Shown here: piece after piece, positions 41,355-50,632 of the stretch
Layout of the letters: each line of letters starts with the position of its first letter
How positions within the stretch are numbered: the first letter of the stretch is position 1
From: Acidovorax sp. SRB_14
GTDB taxonomy: Bacteria > Pseudomonadota > Gammaproteobacteria > Burkholderiales > Burkholderiaceae_C
Direction: 5' to 3'
NCBI RefSeq assembly: GCF_012932145.1
Contig: NZ_MWOK01000014.1
Location: 1-64,000 of the forward strand
DNA length: 64,000 nucleotides
The notes under the pieces: model-generated
What the model was told of the DNA's origin: nothing
Seen by the model: only the letters and a program-made list of their open reading frames with translations
Databases searched by the model: none
Made by a program: the position numbers and the translations under genes

Positions 41355-42821
41355 ATGAATGCCAGCGTTCAACCCAAGGTGGCGTACAAGGGCAACGACC
41401 GGCTTCTTTTCGGCATCATCATGGGCGTCGTCGCATTCTGGCTGTTTGCCCAGACGACGCTCAACATCGCGCCCGACATGCGCCGTGACCTTGGCATGGA
41501 TGCGAACGTGACGAACGTCGCTGTGGCCGTCACCTCCCTTTTCTCGGGCATCTTCATCGTGGTGATGGGTGGCTTGGCCGACCGCATTGGCCGGCTGAAG
41601 ATCACCCGTATTGGCTTTTACCTGAGCATCGCCGGCTCGCTGCTGGTGGCCATCACACCGCAGGGTCAACTGGCAACACCGGTCCTGCTCGCGGGCCGTG
41701 CGCTGCAAGGCCTGTCGGCCGCTTGCATCATGCCGGCCAGTCTGGCGCTGGTGAAGGATTTTTGGGATGGTCCTGAGCGCCAGCGCGCGATCAGCATGTG
41801 GTCGATTGGTTCGTGGGGCGGTTCCGGCCTGTGCGCGTTGTTCGGCGGCTTGATGTCGCAGCACTTCGGCTGGCGCTCGATCTTCTGGGTGGCCATCGCT
41901 GTGAGCGTGCTCGGCCTGTGGATGATGCACGGCACGCCCGAGAGCAAGGCCGAAACCACGGGTGGGTACAAGTTTGACCTGACTGGCGTGCTGACTTTCA
42001 TGGTCACCATGGTGGCACTGCAGGTACTGGTGACGCAGGGCAACAAGCTGGGGTGGACCAGCCCGGTGGGCCTGGGGCTGCTGGCGATAACCGCAGCGTT
42101 CGGCTGGCTGTTTTTCCGTATCGAGAACAAGGCATCGAATGCGTTCTTTGATTTCAGCCTGTTCAAGAACCCGACCTACACCGGTGCGACGATTTCCAAC
42201 TTCCTGATCAACGGAACGGCCGGCACACTGATCGTCTCGCTGCAACTGGTTCAGCTCGGCGGCAACATGAACGCCCAGCAGGCCGGATTTCTGACGCTGG
42301 GCTACGCGATTGCCATCATCGCCTTTATCCGCGTGGGCGAGAAGCTGCTGCAACGCTTCGGCCCGCGCAAGCCGATGATCTGGGGCTGCCTGATCACGGG
42401 CCTGGCGATCCTGTTGGTGTCGCCCGCCAATCTGCTGCTGTCGGACTACAAGATCCTCGCAAGCGTCGGTTACACGCTGTTCGGTGTCGGTCTGGCGTTC
42501 TATGCCACCCCGTCAACCGATGCGGCGCTGTCGAACCTGCCGGCGGCCCAGGCGGGGTCGGGTTCGGGCATTTACAAGATGGCTTCGTCGCTCGGCGCCG
42601 CTTTCGGCGTGGCGATTTCCGCCGCCATCTTCACCGCGCTCAGCGACGACAGCGCGAGCATGAACTGGCTTGATGGCGTGATCACCTTCAGTGGCCGCCA
42701 GGACAACCTGGCCGTGCGGGAGGCCGCCATCGTTGCGCTGGGCTTCAACGCGCTGATGGTCTTGATGGCCATCCTCTCGATCATGCTCACGGTGCCCCAG
42801 GGAGCGAAGGCGCCGGCCTGA
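41355..42821 (+). CDS. MFS transporter, DHA2/EmrB-QacA-type
   Basis: A 488-residue permease with about 14 hydrophobic helices. Motif A appears as GGLADRIGRLKITRIG near residue 72, and the antiporter motif C-like region is near IGSWGGSGLCALFGGLM. The layout is that of 14-helix drug:proton antiporters. The ATG at 41355 was preferred over that at 41343 because GGAG lies eight bases before it. Both are in frame. It lies between the FMN reductase and the M20 hydrolase genes. The substrate is unknown; export of a cassette product or toxic intermediate is possible. Confidence 0.88.
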   Translation: MNASVQPKVAYKGNDRLLFGIIMGVVAFWLFAQTTLNIAPDMRRDLGMDANVTNVAVAVTSLFSGIFIVVMGGLADRIGRLKITRIGFYLSIAGSLLVAITPQGQLATPVLLAGRALQGLSAACIMPASLALVKDFWDGPERQRAISMWSIGSWGGSGLCALFGGLMSQHFGWRSIFWVAIAVSVLGLWMMHGTPESKAETTGGYKFDLTGVLTFMVTMVALQVLVTQGNKLGWTSPVGLGLLAITAAFGWLFFRIENKASNAFFDFSLFKNPTYTGATISNFLINGTAGTLIVSLQLVQLGGNMNAQQAGFLTLGYAIAIIAFIRVGEKLLQRFGPRKPMIWGCLITGLAILLVSPANLLLSDYKILASVGYTLFGVGLAFYATPSTDAALSNLPAAQAGSGSGIYKMASSLGAAFGVAISAAIFTALSDDSASMNWLDGVITFSGRQDNLAVREAAIVALGFNALMVLMAILSIMLTVPQGAKAPA

Positions 42822-42914
42822 ATCCCCAACCGTCATGTCAAGCGCCGACTATTCCCTCCAGCGCGCTTTCTGTCGGACCTCTGTCAACCTTGCTTCGTCA
42901 CTTCTGGAGCTGTC

Positions 42915-44198
42915 ATGAATGCCCTCACCCAAGCTCTCGGCTCCGCCGAACCCGCCCTGATGAGCGAACTCGAAGCGCTCTACAAGGACATCCATCAGCA
43001 CCCCGAGTTGTCGATGCAGGAAGTCCGCACCGCGAAGATCGCCGCCGACGCGATGCAGGGCCTCGGCTACGAGGTGACGCGCAACGTCGGCGTGACCGGC
43101 GTGGTCTGCGTGATGAAGAACGGCGCTGGCCCGACCGTGATGCTGCGCGCGGACATGGATGCGCTGCCGATGGCCGAGAACACCGGGCTGCCCTATGCCA
43201 GCAGCGTGACGGCACGCGACGCGGACGGCGTCGAGGTCGGCGTCGCGCACTCGTGCGGCCACGACATGCACGTGACCTGGATGATGGGCGCCGCGCGCAT
43301 CCTGTCCGCGAATCGCGCCGCCTGGCAGGGCACGCTGATGATCGTGTTCCAGCCAGGAGAGGAAACAGCCGAGGGCGCGAGCGCCATGGTGCGCGATTGG
43401 GACGAAGGCCGCTTTCCGAAACCCGACATCATCCTGGGCCAGCACGTGATGGTCGGTGCGGCCGGCACCGTGAGTTACCGTCTCGGCGTCACACTCTCTG
43501 CTGGAGACAGCCTGAAGATCAAGCTCTTCGGGCGCGGCTCGCACGGCTCGCAGCCGCAAACCTCGATCGATCCGGTGATCATGGCCGCCGCAACCACGCT
43601 GCGCCTGCAGACCATCGTCTCGCGGGAGATCGCGCCGACCGAGCCGGCGGTGCTCACGATTGGCTCGCTGCAGGCCGGCACCAAGGAAAACATCATCCCT
43701 GACGATGCCACCATCAAGCTGAACATGCGCACCTTCAGCGAGGACACGCGCGAGTACATGCTCAAGTCGATCCGCCGCATCTGCTGCGCCGAATGCGATG
43801 CCTCCGGTGCCGAGCGGCCGCCCGAGTTCACCACCATCAACAGCTACCCACTGACCGAGAACGACCTGGTCGCGACGCAAAAGGTGGCGCAGGCGTTCGG
43901 CCAGCAGTTTGGCAAGAACGCCTCGCTGGCGCCCAGCCCGGCGTCGGCCAGCGAAGATTTCAGCATCTTCGGCCGCAGCTGGGGCGTGCCCTATGTGTTC
44001 TGGTTCGTCGGTGGCACCGACCCGGTGGTGTATGCCAAAGCCCAACAGGAAAAGACCGTCAACAAGATCCCCAGCAACCACTCGCCGAAGTTCGCGCCGC
44101 AGATCCACCCGACGCTCGAGACCGGCTTGCAGGCCATGCTGACCGCCGCTGCCGCGTGGCTGTGCCCCCCGGCGCCACGGCCTGAAACGAACACATGA
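42915..44198 (+). CDS. M20-family amidohydrolase (aminoacylase/hippurate hydrolase-like)
   Basis: A 427-residue metallo-amidohydrolase. Metal and catalytic sites are visible as ADMDALPM near residue 78, HSCGHDMHVTWMMG near 113 and FQPGEETAEGASAM near 150. The small dimerisation domain contains GSHGSQPQTSIDP. The family cleaves N-acyl amino acids, hippurate or similar amides. This gene is the likely catalytic centre of the cassette and the best clue to its substrate, an N-acylated or amide compound. The ribosome binding site is GGAG. Its TGA overlaps the ATG of the decayed TRIC gene. Confidence 0.94.
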   Translation: MNALTQALGSAEPALMSELEALYKDIHQHPELSMQEVRTAKIAADAMQGLGYEVTRNVGVTGVVCVMKNGAGPTVMLRADMDALPMAENTGLPYASSVTARDADGVEVGVAHSCGHDMHVTWMMGAARILSANRAAWQGTLMIVFQPGEETAEGASAMVRDWDEGRFPKPDIILGQHVMVGAAGTVSYRLGVTLSAGDSLKIKLFGRGSHGSQPQTSIDPVIMAAATTLRLQTIVSREIAPTEPAVLTIGSLQAGTKENIIPDDATIKLNMRTFSEDTREYMLKSIRRICCAECDASGAERPPEFTTINSYPLTENDLVATQKVAQAFGQQFGKNASLAPSPASASEDFSIFGRSWGVPYVFWFVGGTDPVVYAKAQQEKTVNKIPSNHSPKFAPQIHPTLETGLQAMLTAAAAWLCPPAPRPETNT

Positions 44199-44570
44199 GC
44201 GTCCACGAATTGGTAATTGCCGGCCTGAACGACCACCGCCTGTTCACCAGGCTTGATCTGGCGGGCACGTTCGCCTTTGCCATCGGCGGTGCCGTCGCTG
44301 CCAGGGACCGCGGCCTTGACCGGTTCGGCGCCGTGCCATAGCGTTCACGGTCGCTTGCGGCCGGGCGTGCAGGGCGACCTCTGCATCATCGGCGCTGTGC
44401 CGCCGGCCGGGCCGACCGATTGGCGCTACCTCGCCGTTGCCATGGCCGCGGCATTGATGACGATGGTCGCAAACCCGCTGGTCGTGTGCTTGGTGCACCC
44501 GATGCGCCTCTTCGACTCCATCGGCGTGGGACTATGTGCCGTGACCGGCGCGCAGAAGCGCCATGATTTT
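44195..44570 (+). pseudogene. Decayed TRIC/UPF0126 cation channel gene
   Basis: The first frame (MSVHELVIAGLNDHRLFTRL, then DLAGTFAFAIGGAVAARDRG) reads the start of a trimeric intracellular cation channel. It stops at TAG 44339. The family sequence then continues in other frames as FTVACG, then GAVPPAGPTDWRYLAVAM, and MRLFDSIGVGLCAVTGAQK. At least one frameshift and one stop have broken it, and the C-terminal third is missing; unrelated sequence follows. Its start overlaps the M20 stop as in a coupled operon. No function is expected. Confidence 0.82.
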
Positions 44571-44742
44571 TGGCCATACGCGGAGAATGAGCACCGTCGC
44601 TGTTCTCACAAGACCTACGAATCGCTTTATCCGAGCTACCGATCGTTAGCCCACTCAAGGAGAACCTACAGCGTCCACGACAGGGTGCGGCAGCGCTCGC
44701 ACCCTGCGCAGAGGAGACGGCGCCTGCCATGGCGCCCCGGCC

Positions 44743-45606
44743 TCACGCCTGAAGCAGGATGATCTCGGCGCGGCCGCTGAGCAGCGGCTTGCACAGGATC
44801 TTGTAGACGTCCGCATCAAATTCCGGCGCCGCCTGGCCGAGCTGTCGGGCCTCGGCAGCGTCCTGCGCGCTGCCCAGGTAATGCCAGTTGCGCACGACGT
44901 GGATCTGCTGCTCGGCCCCCTCCCTTTCGACCAGGCCGACCGCCCCGGGGTACGGCCAGCAGGCCACGCGCAGCCCTTCGAGGCCAGTGAAAAGGCGCTG
45001 GCGGTGGCTCTCGGGCGTCTCGTCGCCGCGGCACACGCCGGCGCACTGGCGCAGCATGGCCCGAAAACACGCCCGGCCCGGAGCGGGCTTTTCCAGGCCG
45101 AGCGCGCCGTAGCACAGGCGCTGGTCGTCTGCCACCTGGCGCAGCGCCTCCAGGGCGCCATGGCGGCTCGCGTAGAGGCCATACAGGCCGGGTTCGGTGG
45201 CGAAGTTGAGGTCTTTCGAATAGACCACCTCAGGCAGGCTGCCCTGGACGCGCAGTGCGCACCACTGGCGGTGGTGCCGCAGCTTCTGGTTGAGCAGCGG
45301 TTGCTGCTGCTTGATCAACCGGGCTTCCAGCAGCAGCGCGCCGATTTCGCCGGCCGTGCGGATATGGCTGATGCGCACGGTCTGGCGCAGCAGGCGTGCC
45401 TCCTCGGGATTGCGCAGGTGGGAAAGCACCCGGGAGCGCAGGTTGACGCTCTTGCCGATGTAGAGCGGCAGCGCGCCCTCCTGTCCATGAAAAATGTAGA
45501 CGCCGGGCGCGGCGGGCAGATCGTCCAGCGCCGCACGCAAATGCTGCGGGTATTCGTACATGCGCGCGGCGTCGAACTCGGGACGGCGGCGAGAGGGGCG
45601 GTGCAT
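44743..45606 (-). CDS. cho: Excinuclease Cho (UvrC-like endonuclease)
   Basis: A 287-residue GIY-YIG endonuclease that can make the 3' incision at bulky lesions in place of UvrC. The catalytic core shows PGVYIFHG (GVY) near residue 33 and LPLYIGKSVNLRSRVLSHL near 46, with the Arg of the third motif. Residues 75-90 carry EARLIKQQQPLLN, also typical of UvrC and Cho. No UvrB-binding or HhH2 regions follow, matching Cho. The start MHRPSRRRPEF was chosen; a frame upstream adds 15 residues without support. No SOS box was identified. Confidence 0.9.
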   Translation of the reverse strand: MHRPSRRRPEFDAARMYEYPQHLRAALDDLPAAPGVYIFHGQEGALPLYIGKSVNLRSRVLSHLRNPEEARLLRQTVRISHIRTAGEIGALLLEARLIKQQQPLLNQKLRHHRQWCALRVQGSLPEVVYSKDLNFATEPGLYGLYASRHGALEALRQVADDQRLCYGALGLEKPAPGRACFRAMLRQCAGVCRGDETPESHRQRLFTGLEGLRVACWPYPGAVGLVEREGAEQQIHVVRNWHYLGSAQDAAEARQLGQAAPEFDADVYKILCKPLLSGRAEIILLQA

Positions 45607-45943
45607 GGCCAGTGTCGGGGTGCAAACAAACGGAAAACACGAGGAGGCCACAGTGGCCGCGCTGCGGGGCTTGCACGCTCCCAGCGCACCGATGCTGGGC
45701 GTTCGTACAGTATAGCCAGGACGTTGGCGTGAGCGCTTGCTGCGGCGCAGGGGCCCAGTGGCACTTGCACCAGAGGCCCGGCACCGGACTTTCGTGGGAA
45801 CGCGTCTGTTCTTGTCTTACGCACGCTGGCGTCTGCGTCTTACCGCGATCTCGGGCCGCTGTCCCTCCAATGCAGAGATGGCGCGGGGCCTGCCGCCGTG
45901 CGCCTTGAGAGTCCCTGGGCTTCAACTGCACGAAAGCCACGCC
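45607..45943. other. Long leader/intergenic region between cho and the Nramp-like gene
   Basis: About 337 bases separate the divergent genes. TACAGTATAG near 45707-45716 may be part of a promoter toward the transporter, which would give a leader of over 200 bases. Possible short stems such as GGGCC...GGCCC (about 45750-45775) are weak. No M-box or yybP-ykoY consensus was found. The frame of the transporter is open through it, but no conserved protein begins there. Confidence 0.4.
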
Positions 45944-47242
45944 ATGGCGGACACACGCCTTCCTGATCCGCAGCCGATCCCCACCGCCAGCGACGCATCC
46001 TGGCTGGACAAACTCGGTCCGGGCCTGGTCACGGGGGCGGCGGACGACGACCCCAGCGGCATCGCCACGTATTCGCAGGCCGGGGCGCAGTTCGGCTATG
46101 GGCTGCTGTGGAGCCTGCTGCTGACGTTCCCGCTGATGGTGGGCATCCAGATGATCAGCGCACGCATTGGCCGGGTCAGCGGCCACGGCCTGGCCACCAA
46201 TGTGCGGCGGCATTACCCGGCCTGGCTGCTCTATGGCCTGGTATCGCTGCTGGTACTGGCCAATACCATCAACATTGCTGCCGACATCTCCGCCATGGCC
46301 GATGCCCTGAGGCTGCTGGTGGGTGGCAGCAGGCACCTGTATGTGGTTTTCTTTGGCGTGCTGTCGCTGCTGTTGCAGGTGTTCATTCCCTACAAACGCT
46401 ATGTGCGGCTGCTCAAATGGCTGACCTTGGTGCTGCTGGCCTATGTCGCGACGGTGTTCACGGTGAAAATTCCTTGGGCGACGGTGCTACAGCACACCTT
46501 CCTGCCGCATCTCCAATGGCAACAGGACTACATCACCACCACGGTGGCGGTGTTCGGCACCACCATCAGCCCGTATCTGTTCTTCTGGCAGGCGTCGCAA
46601 GAGGTCGAGGAAATGCACGCCCAACCGCGCGCGCGGGCGCTGAAAGACACCCTGGCACAGGCCGGCGACCAACTGCGCCGGATCAAGCTCGATACCTTGA
46701 TCGGCATGGCTTTCTCCAACCTGGTCGCCTTTTCCATCGTCCTGACCACGGCCTTGACGCTGCATGCGCATGGTGTCACCGACATCCAGACCTCGGCCCA
46801 GGCCGCCACGGCTTTGCGGCCCATCGCCGGCGAATTTGCCTTTCTGCTGTTCACGGTCGGCATCGTCGGCACCGGCCTGCTGGCGGTGCCGGTGCTCGCC
46901 GGCTCGGCCGCCTACGCGGTGGCCGGGACGTTCCACTGGAAGAGCAGCCTGGAGAGCAAGCCGATGGCCGCCAAAGGCTTCTACGGCATCATTGCCATGG
47001 CCACGCTGGTCGGCGTGGGAATGGGCTTGACGTCCATCGACCCGATCAAGGCCCTGTTTTGGAGCGCCGTGCTCAACGGCGTCATCTCGCTGCCCATCAT
47101 GGTCGTCATGATGCTGATGGCCGTGCGCAGCGACATCATGGGCGCGCTGGTGCTGGGTGCCGGTCTCAAAGCCCTCGGCTGGCTGTGCACCGGCGTGATG
47201 GCGGTGGCGGTGCTGGCCATGCTGGTCACGATGGCGATGTGA
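45944..47242 (+). CDS. Nramp-related metal transporter, NRMT (Mg2+)-like
   Basis: A 432-residue membrane protein with about 11 helices and the Nramp fold. The helix-1 metal site reads DDPSGIATYSQ near residue 28 instead of the canonical DPGN. Helix 6 reads TTISPYLFFWQASQEVEEM near residue 205, without the Met of MntH (MPH motif). From what I know of the family, these replacements mark Nramp-related magnesium transporters, which lack the soft Met ligand needed for Mn2+ and Fe2+ selectivity. I infer Mg2+ (perhaps also Mn2+) uptake. The ATG at 45944 begins just before the conserved sequence. Confidence 0.88.
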   Translation: MADTRLPDPQPIPTASDASWLDKLGPGLVTGAADDDPSGIATYSQAGAQFGYGLLWSLLLTFPLMVGIQMISARIGRVSGHGLATNVRRHYPAWLLYGLVSLLVLANTINIAADISAMADALRLLVGGSRHLYVVFFGVLSLLLQVFIPYKRYVRLLKWLTLVLLAYVATVFTVKIPWATVLQHTFLPHLQWQQDYITTTVAVFGTTISPYLFFWQASQEVEEMHAQPRARALKDTLAQAGDQLRRIKLDTLIGMAFSNLVAFSIVLTTALTLHAHGVTDIQTSAQAATALRPIAGEFAFLLFTVGIVGTGLLAVPVLAGSAAYAVAGTFHWKSSLESKPMAAKGFYGIIAMATLVGVGMGLTSIDPIKALFWSAVLNGVISLPIMVVMMLMAVRSDIMGALVLGAGLKALGWLCTGVMAVAVLAMLVTMAM

Positions 47243-47372
47243 GCGCGCGACGGCCGGCACCCGGATAGGCGCCGGGCCCCGCGACATGGCGTGCGGTGGG
47301 GAGCAACGGCCGGCGGATGTCGAACCGGGCATCTTCGGGCGGCACGGGCTGTGCGCCCGCGCCGCCGGCGCT

Positions 47373-47708
47373 TCACGGGCGGTCGGGCTCCACCGGGCCG
47401 GGCGTGCCGGGTGGGGCGGGCTCGGGGGGCTGCACGGGCTTGCCGACGTTGTGCGCCTCGCGCCCGGCGTCGGTGTCGACCAGGCCGCGTTGCACATCGC
47501 GGTAGGCCTGCTGGATGTCGGCGCTGGGAATGCCGTCGGTCATGCCGACCGACTGGTCGCGTTCGTGCGGCAGCTTGGGCAGGCGGGTGCCTTCGGGGGG
47601 CGTGGCGTCGGCCCCGCCGGATGGCGCGTCCGGCGTTTTCTGCGTGGTGTCGACGCTGCGCTGCGCGGGTGCGGGCGTTGCGGGACGGTGCGGATCTTGC
47701 GGCGACAT
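47373..47708 (-). CDS. Small Pro-rich hypothetical protein
   Basis: I do not recognise this gene. The 111-residue product is hydrophilic and rich in Pro, Asp, Gln and Thr. It has a mid-section PSADIQQAYRDVQRGLVDTD that looks helical, and no signal peptide or membrane segment. It is probably intrinsically disordered. Frame statistics in such GC-rich DNA are weak evidence. The alternative frames on the other strand show no better protein. It lies between two convergent or divergent well-supported genes with no operon partner. Confidence 0.55.
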   Translation of the reverse strand: MSPQDPHRPATPAPAQRSVDTTQKTPDAPSGGADATPPEGTRLPKLPHERDQSVGMTDGIPSADIQQAYRDVQRGLVDTDAGREAHNVGKPVQPPEPAPPGTPGPVEPDRP

Positions 47709-47857
47709 GGCGCGGCTCCTCGGAAGGGGGATGGTCGGAACATCGTAAAAGGCCAGCGCCGCCACCACTGTAGGCCGGTGGCCCGCGCGCGCGACGGCCC
47801 CCGCCACGCTGGCAGGCCCCTCGTCAGAAGCCACACGGCGCCAGCCCCTGCGCGGCC

Positions 47858-50062
47858 ATGCCAAACTCCCGCCCCATGTCTTCTACAGAATGGGCCCACG
47901 CGGCTCTGCAGTCGTTTGATGCGGTGGTGCAGTCCACCGAGGGATTCCGCGGCCGCGCCGGCCAGCGCAGCATGGCCGAGCAGGTGGCGCAGGCCTTCAG
48001 CACGGCCGAGCTGGGCAAGCCCGAGGACGAGGACACGCAGCCGGTGCGCGCGATCACCGTGATCCAGGCCGGCACGGGCGTGGGCAAGTCGCTGGCCTAC
48101 TGCGCGCCGGCGATCGCGCTGGCGCTCGCGCGCGGCACGCGCGTGCTGATCTCGACCGCCACGGTGGCACTGCAGGAACAGCTGGTGAACAAGGACCTGC
48201 CGGCGCTGGCCGCGCAGCTGCCCCAGCCGTTCAAGTTTGCCCTGGCCAAGGGGCGCGGGCGCTATGTCTGCAAGCTCAAGCTCGAGCGCCTGGCGGGCAC
48301 GGGCGAGGCGCACGACGAGGCCGACGACGACCTGTTCCCCGAAGAGGCCGCCGCCGCGCGCCCGCAGCACGAGACCGAGGCGCGCATCCAGTTCTATTCC
48401 GGCATGGCACGGGCGCTGGCGCACGGCGCCTGGGACGGCGACCGCGACACGCTCGACACCCCGCCCGAGCCCGAGGTCTGGAGCCCCGTGGCAGCCGAGG
48501 GCGCGAGCTGCACCGGCAAGCACTGCCCGGTGTTTTCGCAGTGCACCTATTACGACAAGCGCAAGGAGCTGGTCGGCGCGCAGGTTATCGTCGCCAACCA
48601 CGACCTGCTGCTGTCGTCGCTGGGCGCGCGCATGCTGCCCGAGCTCGACAACTGCCTGCTGGTGCTCGACGAGGCGCACCACCTGCCGGCCACGGCGCTC
48701 GACCAGTTCGCCTGCAGCATGGACCTGAGTCGCCTGACCTGGATCGACCGCCTGGCCAGCCGCGGCCTGCGCATCGGCCAGTTGGTCGAGGTCGGCGACG
48801 TGGCCGACATTCCGCGCCACGCGAGCCAGTTGCGCCAGGGCCTGCAGGACCTGGCCCGGCTGGTGATGGACCTGTATGGCGAGGCGCTGCGCCATCCGCC
48901 CAGCGGCTGGGGGTCTGGCCCGGGCCGCACGCGCGTGCCCGATGCGCGCATGCCATCTCGCGTGCGCGTGCCCGGCGGCGTGCTGCCCGAGGCGCTGGTC
49001 GAGCCGCTGGGCCAGCTCGCGCACCATGCGGCGGGCTTTCTCGAATGCCTGCGCGCGATCAGCAAGGCGCTGCGCGCCGAGATGCGCGACAAGCCCGACG
49101 AGGCGCGCCGCCTGTCGGCGCTGTACGCGCAGATCGGCATGCTCGCGCCGCGGCTCGAAGCCGTGCACGCCACGGCGCAGCTGCTGTTGCAGGACGCGCC
49201 CGAGGGCGCGGTGCCGGCCGCGAAATGGTTCACGCTCGAGGTCGACGGCGACTTCATCGTCGTCAAGGCGCACGCCAGCCCCATTCTGCCCGGCGCGACG
49301 CTGCGCCAGCACCTGTGGGGCGCGGTGCGCGGCGCGGTGCTGACCTCGGCCACACTGACAAGTTGCGGTAATTTCGACTTCTTTATGCGCGAATCGGGAC
49401 TGTACGGCGACGATGCCGCCACCACGCTCGAGGTGCCGAGCCCGTTCGACTACGCCGCGCAAGGCACGCTGATCGCCGCCGAAACCCATGCCGACCCGAA
49501 GAACGCCCAGGCCTTCACCGCCGAAATGGTCGATGCGCTGATGGGCGACCTGGCGCGGGTCGAATACGGCGCGCTGGTGCTGTTCACCTCGCGCGAGCAA
49601 CTGCGCCAGGCGGTCGATGCCCTGCCGACCGCCATGCGCCCCCTGGTGCTGGTGCAGACCGCGCTGCCGCGCACCCAGCTGCTGGCGCGCCACCGCGAGC
49701 GCGTGGCGGCCGGGCAGCCGTCCATCATCTTCGGCATGCAGTCGTTCGGCGAAGGGCTCGATCTGCCCGGGCGGCTGTGCGAGTCGGTGTTCATCACCAA
49801 GCTGCCGTTCGCGCCGCCAGACGACCCCGTGGGCGAGGCGCGCGCCGAGTGGCTGCGCGCCGTCGGGCGCGACCCGTTCAGCGAGCTGGTGGTGCCGGCC
49901 ACGGCGATCCGCCTGGCGCAGTGGGCCGGCCGCGCGATCCGCACCGAGGAGGACCAGGCGCACGTCTATTGCTACGACCGGCGCCTGACGCGCACCCACT
50001 ATGGCCAGCGCCTGCTCAAGGGCCTGCCGCCGTTCACGCTGGTGCAGCGCGCCGCCGCCTGA
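47858..50062 (+). CDS. dinG: ATP-dependent DNA helicase DinG
   Basis: An XPD/Rad3-like superfamily 2 helicase that unwinds 5'-3' and resolves R-loops and damaged forks. The 734-residue protein shows Walker A AGTGVGKSLAYC near residue 72 and the DEAH box LLVLDEAHHLP near 268. Four cysteines for an iron-sulfur cluster are present (VCKLKL, and SCTGKHCPVFSQC). The C-terminal motif VI is QWAGRAIRTEED. E. coli DinG is of similar length (716). The start may be the ATG at 47858 or the one at 47876; neither has a clear ribosome binding site. Confidence 0.95.
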   Translation: MPNSRPMSSTEWAHAALQSFDAVVQSTEGFRGRAGQRSMAEQVAQAFSTAELGKPEDEDTQPVRAITVIQAGTGVGKSLAYCAPAIALALARGTRVLISTATVALQEQLVNKDLPALAAQLPQPFKFALAKGRGRYVCKLKLERLAGTGEAHDEADDDLFPEEAAAARPQHETEARIQFYSGMARALAHGAWDGDRDTLDTPPEPEVWSPVAAEGASCTGKHCPVFSQCTYYDKRKELVGAQVIVANHDLLLSSLGARMLPELDNCLLVLDEAHHLPATALDQFACSMDLSRLTWIDRLASRGLRIGQLVEVGDVADIPRHASQLRQGLQDLARLVMDLYGEALRHPPSGWGSGPGRTRVPDARMPSRVRVPGGVLPEALVEPLGQLAHHAAGFLECLRAISKALRAEMRDKPDEARRLSALYAQIGMLAPRLEAVHATAQLLLQDAPEGAVPAAKWFTLEVDGDFIVVKAHASPILPGATLRQHLWGAVRGAVLTSATLTSCGNFDFFMRESGLYGDDAATTLEVPSPFDYAAQGTLIAAETHADPKNAQAFTAEMVDALMGDLARVEYGALVLFTSREQLRQAVDALPTAMRPLVLVQTALPRTQLLARHRERVAAGQPSIIFGMQSFGEGLDLPGRLCESVFITKLPFAPPDDPVGEARAEWLRAVGRDPFSELVVPATAIRLAQWAGRAIRTEEDQAHVYCYDRRLTRTHYGQRLLKGLPPFTLVQRAAA

Positions 50063-50087
50063 TTTTTTGCACTGAGAGAGGAACCCC

Positions 50088-50441
50088 ATGCCCCACACCA
50101 CCCCCGCCTGCCCGCAATGCGGCCAGGAGAACACCTACCCCGACGCCGACCACTTCATCTGCCCCGACTGCGCGCACGAATGGCCGCAGGCGGCCGCGCC
50201 CGACAGCGATGAAGCCGCCGCTGACGGCGGTGTGCGCGACGCCCACGGCAACCCGCTGCAGGACGGCGACGCCGTGATCCTGGTGAAGGACCTCAAGGTC
50301 AAGGGCGCATCGTCGGTGCTCAAGAAGGGCACGAAGGTCAAGGGCATCCGCCTCGTCGATGGCGCCGACGGCCACAACGTGGACTGCAAGACCGAGCTGG
50401 GCAGCCTGCTGCTCAAATCCGAGTTCCTGAAAAAGGCCTGA
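50088..50441 (+). CDS. yjdM: Zinc-ribbon protein YjdM (PhnA family)
   Basis: A 117-residue protein with an N-terminal zinc ribbon (CPQCGQEN, then CPDCAHEW; four Cys). The PhnA C-terminal domain follows ([20 protein letters not shown], then [20 protein letters not shown]). Despite the old name, linked to alkylphosphonate uptake, its biochemical role is not established. All motifs and the length match the family. It starts 26 bases after dinG with AGAGAGGAA as ribosome binding site, so the two may be co-transcribed. A hairpin repeat follows its stop. Confidence 0.95.
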   Translation: MPHTTPACPQCGQENTYPDADHFICPDCAHEWPQAAAPDSDEAAADGGVRDAHGNPLQDGDAVILVKDLKVKGASSVLKKGTKVKGIRLVDGADGHNVDCKTELGSLLLKSEFLKKA

Positions 50442-50457
50442 GCGCCCGTCTGGAACG

Positions 50458-50512
50458 CAAAAAAGAGAGCTGCCATCGCTTGTGGGACAAGGGCTGGAGC
50501 CCCAAAAGCCAT
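50458..50512 (+). repeat. Dispersed hairpin repeat, copy 7, after yjdM
   Basis: AAAAAAGAGAGCTGCCATCG is followed by CTTGT, a GGG loop, ACAAG, then GGGCTGGAGCCCCAAAAGCC. The inner stem CTTGT/ACAAG is perfect. The AGAGAGCTGCC start and the GCTGGAG end match the aroG-end copy at 62400. Confidence 0.8.
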
Positions 50513-50632
50513 GGAACCGGCAGGCACGCTGTGGGACAGGCCCCACAGCGCGCCGCGTGCTCTACCGACGCCTGCGCCCCGGGGGCCAGACCTACAGTGA
50601 ATGCCCGACATTTAACTTCTGGAGTCCCCACC

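Noticed and set aside
45607-45943. M-box magnesium riboswitch before the NRMT-like gene
   Set aside because: No match to the conserved M-box core could be found, and the class is rare in betaproteobacteria.
45737-45943. N-terminal extension of the Nramp-like protein
   Set aside because: The extra 69 residues are Arg-rich without conserved features. The family sequence begins soon after the ATG at 45944.
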